Source of the DNA: CAWGXZ01 sp963826695
GTDB taxonomy: Bacteria; Pseudomonadota; Gammaproteobacteria; Burkholderiales; Burkholderiaceae_C
Length of the DNA stretch: 64,000 nucleotides
Assembly: GCA_963826695.1 (NCBI GenBank)
Contig: CAWGXZ010000009.1
Coordinates: forward strand, 62,001-126,000
Direction of reading: 5' to 3'
Part shown: one piece after another, positions 44,557 through 52,294 of the stretch
Layout of the letters: every line of letters starts with the position of its first letter
How positions within the stretch are numbered: the first letter of the stretch is position 1
Notes under the pieces: generated by a model
Seen by the model: the letters and a program-made list of their open reading frames with translations, nothing else
Told to the model about the DNA's origin: nothing
The model's database searches: none
Made by a program: the position numbers and the translations under genes

Positions 44557-44629
44557 GCCTTACACGTTTGCTGCTGGCGTGTGTGCTGTTCTGACGCGCC
44601 GGGTGTCCGCCCCGGCGGGCGGGTGTGTT
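44557..44629. repeat. partial duplicate of the left end of repeat copy 4
   Basis: GGCCTTACACGTTTGCTGCT and the next 50 bases (to the GGCGGGCGGGT at about 44624) repeat the left terminus of the full element that follows directly. The duplicate differs by a few substitutions and stops before the first hairpin. It gives copy 4 a tandem left end of about 73 bp. The other three copies lack it. Confidence 0.75.
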
Positions 44630-45137
44630 CGTGCCTTACACGTTTGCCGCTGGCGTGTGCCTGTTCTGACGCGCCGGGTGTCCGCCCCGGCGGGCGGGTA
44701 ACTTTCTTCTGTCGGGGCCAGAAGAAAGTCACCAAAGAAGAGGCCCTGAATACACATTTGGGTGTCACGCTTCGGCGGCAGGTGGTGCGCACAGGCTTGT
44801 GGCGCGAGAACTTCCGCCGCGTGCCGCAACGGCCAATCACGGCGGTTCGTCCAGCCGCATCGAGCCACCCTACCCGCTGCACTCAGCGGCTGGCGGGCTG
44901 ACGCCAGGGTGGCGAAGCGATGCAGCGCGATCGGCACCTGCAATTCACAGTAGAGGTTCTCGCGCCACCACGGCCTGCGGACCACCTGTGGCCGAAGCGT
45001 GACGGCCAAATCGTATTCAGGCCCTCTTCTTTGGTGACTTTCTTCTGGCGCCGACAGAAGAAAGTTACCCGCCCGCCGGGGCGGAATCCCGGCGCGTCCT
45101 CACGCAGAGCTCGCCAGCGGCAAACGGGCAAGGCACG
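44630..45137. repeat. long palindromic repeat, copy 4 (508 bp)
   Basis: This is the fourth unit of the 506-bp family, with left end CGTGCCTTACACG, right end CGGGCAAGGCACG and both hairpins. In the right hairpin the loop is GGCGCCG instead of GGGCCCG-type, while the 11-bp stem is unchanged. The unit lies between the VOC gene and the alcohol dehydrogenase gene, both rightward, and is preceded by the partial duplicate of its own left end. Confidence 0.9.
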
Positions 45138-45202
45138 GACAAAGCCCTCCCGGGCGCGAAACCTGCCCTGCCCCCGCCGCCGAAACGCCAAGGAGCCCTC
45201 GA

Positions 45203-46362
45203 ATGCTGGCCATGAATTACCGCGGACCGCGCCGGGTCCGCTGCAGCCACAAGCCGATGCCGGAGATCCTGCATCCGCAGGACGCCATCGTCCGCGTCAC
45301 CCGGTCGTGCATCTGCGGCTCGGACCTGCACCTCTACAACGGCGCGGTGCCCGACACCCGCGTCGGCCACGACCTTCGGCCACGAGATTCACCGGCGTCG
45401 TCGAGGCAGCTCGGCGACGCGGTGCAGAACCTGAAGGTCGGCGACCATGTGCTGGTGCCGTTCAACATCTCCTGCGGCAAATGCGTCTTCTGCCGCCAGG
45501 GGCTGTTCGGCAACTGCCACGAATCGAACCCGCAGGCGACCGCCGTCGGCGGCATCTTCGGCTACTCGCACACCGCGGGCGGCTACGACGGCGGCCAGGC
45601 CGAGTACGTGCGCGTGCCGTACGCCGACGTCGGGCCGATGCCGATTCCCGGACGACATGGACCCGGACGATGCGGTGATGCTCACCGACGTGGTGCCGAC
45701 CGGCTACCAGGCGGCCGAGATGGGCGGCATCCAGAAGGGCGACACGGTGGTCGTCTTCGGCGCCGGCCCGATCGGCATCATGGCCGCGCGCTGCGCCTGG
45801 CTGTTCGGCGCCGGCCGGGTGATCGTCATCGACCGCGAGGAATACCGGCTCGACTTCGCCCGCCGCTACGCGCCTTGCGAGGCCTACAACTTCGAGTCGC
45901 TCGGCGATCCGGTGGTGTTCCTGAAGAAGACCACCGACTGCGCTCGGCGCCGACGTCTGCATCGACGCCGTCGGCGCCGAGGCCGCCGGCAACACGCTGC
46001 AGACGGTGCTCGGCCGCAAGCTGAAGATGGCGGGCGGCTCGACCACCGCGCTGCACTGGGCGATCAACTCGGTGCGCAAGGGCGGCATCGTCTCGATCGT
46101 CGGCGTCTACGGCCCGATCGACGCGATGGTGCCGATCGGCAACGTGGTCAACAAGGGCATCACGATCCGCGCCAACCAGGCGTCGGTGAAGCGGCTGCTG
46201 CCGCGGCTGATCGAGCATGTGCAGAACGGCGTCATCGACCCGAAGGCGCTGATCACGCACCGCATTCCGCTGGAGGACGTCGCCGACGGCTACCGCATCT
46301 TCTCCGAGAAGCTCGACGGCTGCATCAAGCCGGTGCTGCTGCCGCCTTCGGCGCGCAGCTGA
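45203..46362 (+). pseudogene. zinc-dependent alcohol dehydrogenase (formaldehyde dehydrogenase-like), frameshifted
   Basis: AAGGAG lies seven bases before ATG 45203 (MLAMNYRGPRRVRCSHKPMP). Catalytic zinc ligands appear as SCICGSDLHLYNG, and the structural-zinc Cys set as ISCGKCVFCRQGLFGNC. The Rossmann motif is VVFGAGPIGIMAARCAWLFG, followed by VIVIDREEYRLDFARRY. The C-terminus (LITHRIPLEDVADGYRIFSE) is intact. Frame breaks occur near 45370 (restored by 45410), 45650 and 45945. Repaired, it is a normal protein of about 386 residues of the glutathione-independent formaldehyde dehydrogenase-like group. Whether the breaks are errors or decay is open. Confidence 0.83.
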
Positions 46363-46380
46363 AACGAGGAGACGCTCGAC

Positions 46381-46876
46381 ATGGAACCGAGGATCGATCC
46401 GGCGTCAGTCAAGGGCTGGGGCGTCGACGCCGACCCCGAGAACGACCCGACCTACCCGATGCGCCAGCGCGCAGCGAAGGCGACGAAAGCGGCGAGCGCG
46501 ACGACAGCTGGCAGCGCCCGCCGCAGCAGGCGGCCAGTCGGTCGAGGTGCTGCACTCGAACGAGCGGCCGAACCTGACCGCGGTGTTCGGCACCTCGACG
46601 CCGCCGTCGGGGCTGAGCGGCATGATCCGCCGCCGCGCCTTCCGCCACAGCGAATCGACCTACAGCCACTGGCTGCCGCTGATGCTGGCCGACCGCATCG
46701 GCATCGTCGAAGGCCTGTTCGACGACCTGCGCCACGGCCATGTGCCGAATGTCTTCGCCGAGAAGGGCTGGGGTGCCGAATGGCAGCACAACCGCAAGCA
46801 GCTGGTGACCCGGGTGGCAATCGGCAGCGCCGTCATCGCCGCCGCAGCGCTCTGGCTGCGCCGGCCGCAGCGCTGA
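46381..46876 (+). pseudogene. conserved partner of zinc ADH, unknown function, one frameshift
   Basis: It starts MEPRIDPASVKGWGVDADPE 16 bases after the dehydrogenase stop. A frame change near 46530 leads to LHSNERPNLTAVFGTSTPPS, GLSGMIRRRAFRHSESTYSH, HGHVPNVFAEKGWGAEWQHN and a C-terminal membrane helix (VAIGSAVIAAAALWLRR). This whole pattern recurs directly downstream of this kind of zinc alcohol dehydrogenase in other proteobacteria, as I recall it. It may be a membrane-tethered helper; no function is known to me. The 262 bp downstream hold only a regulator relic. Confidence 0.72.
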
Positions 46877-47005
46877 GCGTTGCGCGGGGCAGCCGCCGCG
46901 GCTAGGCGCGGGCCGAGCTGAACGCCGGCTCGGCGAGTGCGCGGGCCGGGCGCGGCCTCGTCGCCGGTAGGTGCTGTTGCCCCAGCCCAGGCTGCGCGTC
47001 GTGGA

Positions 47006-47041
47006 CAGGACCGTGTCGAAGCCGGCTTCGACACGGTCCTG
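47006..47041. repeat. 36-bp perfect palindrome
   Basis: CAGGACCGTGTCGAAGCC is followed with no spacer by its exact reverse complement GGCTTCGACACGGTCCTG. The right arm is also the coding sequence for the start of the regulator relic beside it (EAGFDTVL), so the left arm is an inverted copy of that coding sequence. The palindrome lacks a T tract, so a normal terminator is unlikely. An inversion-duplication junction or a fold-back artefact fits better. Confidence 0.85.
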
Positions 47042-47098
47042 AACAAGCCGATCCGCGTCGACCGGCTGGTGCAGACCATCCAGCGGCTGCAGCTGCGG
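47018..47098 (+). pseudogene. relic of a response-regulator receiver domain
   Basis: The short stretch EAGFDTVLNKPIRVDRLVQT, then IQRLQL, matches the last strand and helix of receiver domains, with the conserved Lys-Pro (NKP) after the fifth strand. The rest of a receiver is not found upstream: homology stops at the centre of the 36-bp palindrome. It faces the RND operon and is too short to function. Confidence 0.55.
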
Positions 47099-47138
47099 CC
47101 GCCGCCGAGGAACCGAGGCACGCGCCTGTCCGCGAAGT

Positions 47139-50100
47139 CTAGGAGCCCCTGGCAGCAAGCACCGGCCGGTGCAGAAGCCGCTGCAGCCACTGCACCAAAT
47201 CATCCACATAGGTGAACACCACCGGCACCACCAGCAGGCTGAGAAACGTCGAGGTGATCAACCCGCCGATGACGACGATCGCCATCGGCGAGCGGAAGCT
47301 CGGGTCGACGCCGAGGCCCAGGGCGATCGGCATCATGCCGGCGCCCATGGCGATCGTCGTCATGACGATCGGCCGGGCGCGCTTGTGGCAGGCGTCGAGC
47401 AGCGCTTCGCGCCGGGTCATGCCGCGGTCGCGCCGGGCCATGATCGCGTACTCGACCAGCAGGATCGAGTTCTTGGTGGCGATGCCCATCAGCATGATCA
47501 GGCCGATCATCGACGGCATCGAGATCGCCGTCCGGGTGATGAAGAGCGCGAGAAACGCGCCCGGAATCGACAGCACCAGCGCGGCGAGGATGGTCACCGG
47601 CTGGACGAAATCCTTGAACAGCAGCACCAGCACGACGTAGATGCAGAGCACGCCGGTGGCCATGGCCAGGCTGAAGCTCGAGAACAGCTCGGCCATCGCC
47701 TCGGCGTCGCCGACGGTCGTCTGAATGACGCCCGGGGGCAGCTGCTGCAGGCTCGGCAGCGCCAGCACCTGCTTCTCGACCGCGCCGAGCGGCAGCTGGT
47801 TGAGCTCGATGCTGAAGTTGATGTTGCGCATGCGGTCGTAGCGGCTGATTTCGGCCGGTCCGCTGGCCATCGTCAGGCTGGCGACGTTGCCGAGCTGCAC
47901 CGGTCCGCGCGCGCCCGGCACCGCCAGACGCGACAGCAGCTCGATGTCGCCGCGTGCCGAATCGGCGAGCTTGACGACCACCGGCACCTGCCGCTGCGAC
48001 AGGTTCAGCTTGGCCAGGCTCTGGTCGTAGTCGCCGACGGTGGCGATGCGCAGCGTGTCGGCAATCGCCGCCGAGGTCACGCCGAGGTCGGCGGCGCGGG
48101 CGAAATCGGGCCGCACCACCAGTTCCGGCCGGACCAGGCTCGACGACGACGTCACATTGCCGATGCCCGCGATGGTGCGCAGCTCGCGCTCGACCTGGCG
48201 GGCATGCTCGGCGAGCACCCGGCCGTCCTCGCCCGCAAGCACCAGCACGTAGTTCTCGCTCGATCCGCCGAAGCCGACCTTGACGCGCGCGCCGGGCAGC
48301 TGCTCGACCAGCTGGCGCAGCTCGGCCTCGACCGCCTGCTTGCTGACGCCGCCGCGCTCGCTGCGCGGCGTCATGTTGATCGTCAGCGTTGCCTTGGTCA
48401 CCTCGGGTGCACCGGCCGGTGCGAACGGGTCGCCGCCGGTGTTGCCGCCGCCGATCGCGGTGTAGACCAGCTTGACGTGCGGATGGCGGCTCACCAGCTC
48501 GCGGGCGCGTTCGGCGGCGTCACGGGTCTGGCGGAAGGTGCTGCCCGGCGGCAGCGTGATGCCGACCTGCGTCTGCGACAGATCGTCCGGGGGAATGAAA
48601 CCGGTCGGCAGCAGCGGCACCAGCGCGAACGAGCCGACGAGGAAGACGGCCGCGGCAAGCATCGTCCACAGCCGGTGCCGCAGGCACCACTGCGACACTT
48701 TCAGGTAGAGGGTCAGCCAGCGCGGCTCGTGGTGCGCCTTCTTCGGCGGGCGCAGGATGTAGGCCGCCATCATCGGCGTCAGCATCCGGGCGACGACCAG
48801 CGAAAAGAAGACCGCGATGGCCGCCGTCCAGCCGAACTGGACGAAGAACTTGCCCGGCACGCCGCTCATGAACGCGGTCGGCAGGAACACCGCAATCAGC
48901 GTGAAGGTCGTCGCAATCACCGCCAGGCCGATCTCGTCGGCCGCTTCCATCGCGGCCTGGAACGGCGTCTTGAAATGGTCAGGCCCCAAGGTCGTCGCTT
49001 CGCTCCGCCCGCCCCCCGAGGGGAGCTGCGCCGCTTGGGGCGGCCCGGCGCTGCGCATCCGCAGGTGCCGCATGATGTTCTCGATCTCGACGATCGCGTC
49101 GTCGACCAGGATGCCCACCACCAGCGACAGCGACAGCAGCGTCACCACGTTGACGGTGAAGCCGAACAGCTGCATCACCGCGAAGGTGGGAATCACCGAC
49201 AGCGGCAGCGCGGTGGCTGCGACCAGGGTGGCACGCCAGTCGCGCAGGAAGAACCAGACGACGATCACCGCCAGGATGGCGCCCTCGTAGAGCAGCAGCA
49301 TCGAGCCGTCGTAGTTCTCCTGCACCGGGTCGACGAAGTTGAAGGCCTCGGTGACGACGATTTCCGGATGTTCGGCCTTCAGCTTCTCGATCTGCGCGCG
49401 CACACCGGCCGCGACGTCGACCTCGCCCGCACCGCGGCTGCGGCTGATTTCGAAGCCGACCACCGGCCGGCCGTTCAGCAGCGCCGCCGAGCGCTGCTCG
49501 GCAACGCCGTCGCTGACCCGGGCGACTTCGCCGAGGCGGATGCGCCGGCCGTCGGCCAGCGCAATGTCCATCTCGGCGAGTTCGGCAGCCGACTGCACCG
49601 TGGCGATCGTCCGCACCGACTGCTCCGCGCCGCCGAGCTGCGCCCGCCCGCCGGAAGCCTCCTGCTGGACGCGGCGCAGCTGGCGCGAGACCTCGGCCGC
49701 CGTGGCGCCGAGCGCCTGCAGCCGCCCGGGATCGATCTCGACTCGGACCTCGCGCGAGGCGCCGCCGACCCGGGCCACCGCGCCGACACCGCGCACCGTC
49801 AGCATCGACTTGGTGACCGCGTTGTCGACGAACCAGCTCAGCGCCTCGTCGTCCATCCGGCTCGACGCCACCGTGTAGGTCAGGAACGGCAGCCCGGCCA
49901 GCTCCATCTTGGCGATCACCGGATCGCGCAGGTCGCCTGGCAGGTCCGAGCGCACCCGCGACACGGCATCGCGAACGTCGTCGACCGCCTCCTGCGTCGG
50001 CTTTTCCAGGCGGAACTCGGCGGTGATTCGCGCCGACCCGTCCTGCACCTTGGTGTAGACGTGCTTCAGGCCCTGCACCGTCGCCAGCGAGTTCTCGATC

Positions 50101-50297
50101 TTGCGGGCGACCTCGGTTTCGAGCTGCGCCGGGGAAGCGCCCGGCAGCGCGGCAATGACGCTGACCGTCGGCAGGTCGATGTCGGGGAAGTTCTGGATCT
50201 TCATCGCCCTGAACGCCACCAGCCCGAGCACCGTGAGCATGACGAACAGCAACACCGACGGAATCGGATTGCGAATCGAATAGGACGAGACGTTCAT
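47139..50297 (-). CDS. RND-family efflux pump, inner-membrane subunit
   Basis: This gene encodes 1052 residues from ATG 50297 (MNVSSYSIRNPIPSVLLFVM). Twelve membrane helices and two large periplasmic loops are evident. Typical blocks are FPDIDLPTVSVIAALPGASP, the helix-4 proton-relay GILVDDAIVEIENI, FLPTAFMSGVPGKFF and, near the end, GLIMLMGIATKNSILLVEYA and RPIVMTTIAMGAGMMPIALG. It belongs to the HAE1/AcrB-like branch that exports drugs or small organics by proton antiport. Residues about 415-440 are an extra segment produced by an inserted DNA repeat. Its gene is last in the operon after the outer-membrane factor, adaptor and a small unknown gene. Confidence 0.9.
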   Translation of the reverse strand: MNVSSYSIRNPIPSVLLFVMLTVLGLVAFRAMKIQNFPDIDLPTVSVIAALPGASPAQLETEVARKIENSLATVQGLKHVYTKVQDGSARITAEFRLEKPTQEAVDDVRDAVSRVRSDLPGDLRDPVIAKMELAGLPFLTYTVASSRMDDEALSWFVDNAVTKSMLTVRGVGAVARVGGASREVRVEIDPGRLQALGATAAEVSRQLRRVQQEASGGRAQLGGAEQSVRTIATVQSAAELAEMDIALADGRRIRLGEVARVSDGVAEQRSAALLNGRPVVGFEISRSRGAGEVDVAAGVRAQIEKLKAEHPEIVVTEAFNFVDPVQENYDGSMLLLYEGAILAVIVVWFFLRDWRATLVAATALPLSVIPTFAVMQLFGFTVNVVTLLSLSLVVGILVDDAIVEIENIMRHLRMRSAGPPQAAQLPSGGGRSEATTLGPDHFKTPFQAAMEAADEIGLAVIATTFTLIAVFLPTAFMSGVPGKFFVQFGWTAAIAVFFSLVVARMLTPMMAAYILRPPKKAHHEPRWLTLYLKVSQWCLRHRLWTMLAAAVFLVGSFALVPLLPTGFIPPDDLSQTQVGITLPPGSTFRQTRDAAERARELVSRHPHVKLVYTAIGGGNTGGDPFAPAGAPEVTKATLTINMTPRSERGGVSKQAVEAELRQLVEQLPGARVKVGFGGSSENYVLVLAGEDGRVLAEHARQVERELRTIAGIGNVTSSSSLVRPELVVRPDFARAADLGVTSAAIADTLRIATVGDYDQSLAKLNLSQRQVPVVVKLADSARGDIELLSRLAVPGARGPVQLGNVASLTMASGPAEISRYDRMRNINFSIELNQLPLGAVEKQVLALPSLQQLPPGVIQTTVGDAEAMAELFSSFSLAMATGVLCIYVVLVLLFKDFVQPVTILAALVLSIPGAFLALFITRTAISMPSMIGLIMLMGIATKNSILLVEYAIMARRDRGMTRREALLDACHKRARPIVMTTIAMGAGMMPIALGLGVDPSFRSPMAIVVIGGLITSTFLSLLVVPVVFTYVDDLVQWLQRLLHRPVLAARGS
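48981..49055. repeat. palindromic repeat inserted in frame inside the RND pump gene
   Basis: GCCCCAAG (48983-48990) pairs with CTTGGGGC (49034-49041), and CCCCCGAGGGG sits between them. The block interrupts the cytoplasmic loop after transmembrane helix 4, where pumps of this family normally run from RHLRM straight to KTPFQAA. It is translated here as about 26 extra residues (SAGPPQAAQLPSGGGRSEAT and a few more) without breaking the frame. Similar GGCCCCAAG...CTTGGGGC repeats are, from memory, common between genes in Comamonadaceae-type genomes. Confidence 0.75.
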
Positions 50298-50656
50298 CGG
50301 GTTGGCTCTGGAGTGGCGTGCCAGCGGAAAGCTGCCGCCCGGCGACCAACCGTGGGCAACCCGGCAAGGCGCGCACACCGCCTACAACCGTGCGCAACAG
50401 TGTGCGGCATTGCGGCCACTGCCGCAGTGCATGCCCTCTGCGAGAGACTGACGGACCTCGTCACCGCCGCGAGGACCGACAGAACCGCACCGCCGATGCG
50501 AGACGCTGGCCGCTGGCACTGGCGGCGACCGGGCGGCGCCACTCCGCGCCGGAACGCCGCAGCGGCTGCCCAACGGTCACGCAACCGTGGGTGGGCAACT
50601 TTTCACCACCCGAGGGGCGCGTCGGTGGTGCCTCGATCAGTCGCGGCGGCCAGGCA
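50298..50656. other. 359-bp gap inside the efflux gene group
   Basis: This gap separates the start of the RND pump gene from the end of the small gene 50657-51043. No open frame with convincing family or codon pattern, no hairpin with a T tract and no copy of the repeat families is seen. It is unusually long for an operon gap and could carry a second promoter for the pump. Confidence 0.4.
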
Positions 50657-51043
50657 TCAGCGGCGCGGTTCCCGGGCCATCGCCTCGCCGCTCAACGGTG
50701 CGGCGATGGCCTTACCGAGCGACTCGAGTGCGCTTTCGTCCTCGGGCGTTTCGGCGTCGCGGCGCGCGTCGTCCTGTGCTTCGGCCGTCGAAGCATCCGC
50801 CACCGTCCCCGTGGCGCTGCCACGGCGTTCCCCGCCCTGGCCGGCGCCGCCGGTGTCGGCCGAAACGTTCGGCCCGATGGCCGGCAGATCGCCGGTCAGG
50901 CCGATGCTCTCGCCGAGTGCCGAGTCGGCGGTGCGGGGAATGCCACCCATGTCTGCGCCGGGGCTTGCGTTGGTCAGCGGATCGGGCGCAGCGCCGGTGG
51001 CGGGAACGGGAATCGATTCGAGCGTCTTGCGGTTGTCTGCCAT
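50657..51043 (-). CDS. small acidic protein of unknown function
   Basis: From ATG 51043 the protein has 128 residues, MADNRKTLESIPVPATGAAP. GGAGAG precedes the start. It is low in complexity, rich in Ala/Gly/Asp/Glu/Ser (SADTGGAGQGGERRGSATGT, then DDARRDAETPEDESALESLG), with no hydrophobic segment, Cys or recognisable motif, and looks largely disordered. It lies between the adaptor and pump genes of an efflux operon, a place where no extra gene is usual. I do not recognise the family. Confidence 0.6.
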   Translation of the reverse strand: MADNRKTLESIPVPATGAAPDPLTNASPGADMGGIPRTADSALGESIGLTGDLPAIGPNVSADTGGAGQGGERRGSATGTVADASTAEAQDDARRDAETPEDESALESLGKAIAAPLSGEAMAREPRR

Positions 51044-51121
51044 GGCTTGTCTCTCCGAAAGGGTGGGGCATGCGGCAAACGGCAATCCAGCCAGTCGCGT
51101 GCCGGCCGGGTCGCGGCCTGG

Positions 51122-52279
51122 CTACGGCCCGGCGCTGCGCCGCACTGCGGGCGCGTCGACCACCCGGACCGTGTCGCCGTCGGCGATGAAGCCGACGCCC
51201 GAAGCGACGACGCGCGCCGCCGGGTCGAGCCCCGACGCGATCTCGATGCGCTCGCCGATTCGGCGGCCGACACCCACCTTGACTTCGCTGACGCGGGCAT
51301 CGGCGCCGATGCGCATCACGTAATGGAAGCCGTCGCGCATCAGCACCGCCGACTGCGGCAGCGTCAGCCCCTCGGTACGGCCGAGTTCGAACTCGCCGCG
51401 GGCGAACATGCCGGCACGCGCTTCTCGCGAGCGCTCCAGGTCGACATAGACGATGCCGTTGCGCGACTGCGGGTCGACGGTCGGCGCGACCACCCGCACC
51501 CGGCCCGCGACGACCGCCTCGGCGACGCCGGCTGCGGGCTCGCGCAGCCGCACCGCAGCGCGGCTGCCGGGCCGGATGCGGCCGAGCTCGGCGGAGGGCA
51601 CCTCGGCGCGCCATTCGAGCCGGCCCTTGCGGATCAGGCGGAACAGCTCCTGGCCGGCCGGCAGCACCGCACCGACCGTCGCCGTCCGCGACGAGATCAC
51701 GCCGTCGTCGGGCGCCAGAACCTGCGTCTGGGCGATGCGCAGCCGTTGCGACGAGGCGGCGGCGCGCCGCGCATCGAGCCGCGCACGCGCAGTGCGCTCT
51801 GCGGTCAGGTACTGGTTGATGCGCTGCGCACTGAGCGCGCCGGTCGCCTGAAGCTCGCGCGCGCGCTGCGCGTCGGCGGTGGCGTCGGCGAGCAGTGCCT
51901 CGGCCTCGGCGACGTTTGCCGTCGTCTGCGCTGCCTCGGCGCGCACCGTATCCCCGGAAAAGCGCGCCAGCACCTGGCCCTTGCGAACCACGTCGCCGAC
52001 GGCTGCACGGACTTCGGCCAGCCGCAGCCCGTTGGCTTCGGTGCCGATGCTCGCCTCCTGCCAGGCCGCGATGCTGCCGTTGGCCGTCAGCCGCAGCGGC
52101 AGCGCGCTGCGCTCCGGCTGCACGGCGCTGACGGTCAACGCCGGACGGCTCGGCGCGGCCGGCTTGCTGTCGGCAGCGTGTGCCTGCAGCACGATGACGA
52201 GCGCCGTGCACAGCAGTGCGGCGGCACCTAGGCAGGGGTATCGACGGGCAGTCGACGCGCAAGGCAAATGGTCGGGCAT
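51122..52279 (-). CDS. RND efflux periplasmic adaptor (membrane-fusion protein)
   Basis: From ATG 52279 the protein has 385 residues. A signal sequence (YPCLGAAALLCTALVIVLQA then HAADS) leads to the beta-barrel, lipoyl and helical hairpin arrangement: EANGLRLAEVRAAVGDVVRK, a coiled hairpin with AQTTANVAEAEALLADATAD, VLAPDDGVISSRTATVGAVL, and C-terminal LPQSAVLMRDGFHYVMRIG. It links the inner-membrane pump to the outer-membrane factor encoded upstream. A TTG at 52288 could add three residues. The gene starts 15 bases after the end of the outer-membrane factor gene. Confidence 0.88.
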   Translation of the reverse strand: MPDHLPCASTARRYPCLGAAALLCTALVIVLQAHAADSKPAAPSRPALTVSAVQPERSALPLRLTANGSIAAWQEASIGTEANGLRLAEVRAAVGDVVRKGQVLARFSGDTVRAEAAQTTANVAEAEALLADATADAQRARELQATGALSAQRINQYLTAERTARARLDARRAAASSQRLRIAQTQVLAPDDGVISSRTATVGAVLPAGQELFRLIRKGRLEWRAEVPSAELGRIRPGSRAAVRLREPAAGVAEAVVAGRVRVVAPTVDPQSRNGIVYVDLERSREARAGMFARGEFELGRTEGLTLPQSAVLMRDGFHYVMRIGADARVSEVKVGVGRRIGERIEIASGLDPAARVVASGVGFIADGDTVRVVDAPAVRRSAGP

Positions 52280-52294
52280 CGCGGGCAATCCAGT

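Noticed and set aside
47169..51323. Rightward open frame of about 1384 codons opposite the efflux genes
   Set aside because: It is antisense of the RND pump, and its composition is the usual His/Arg/Gln-rich shadow pattern.
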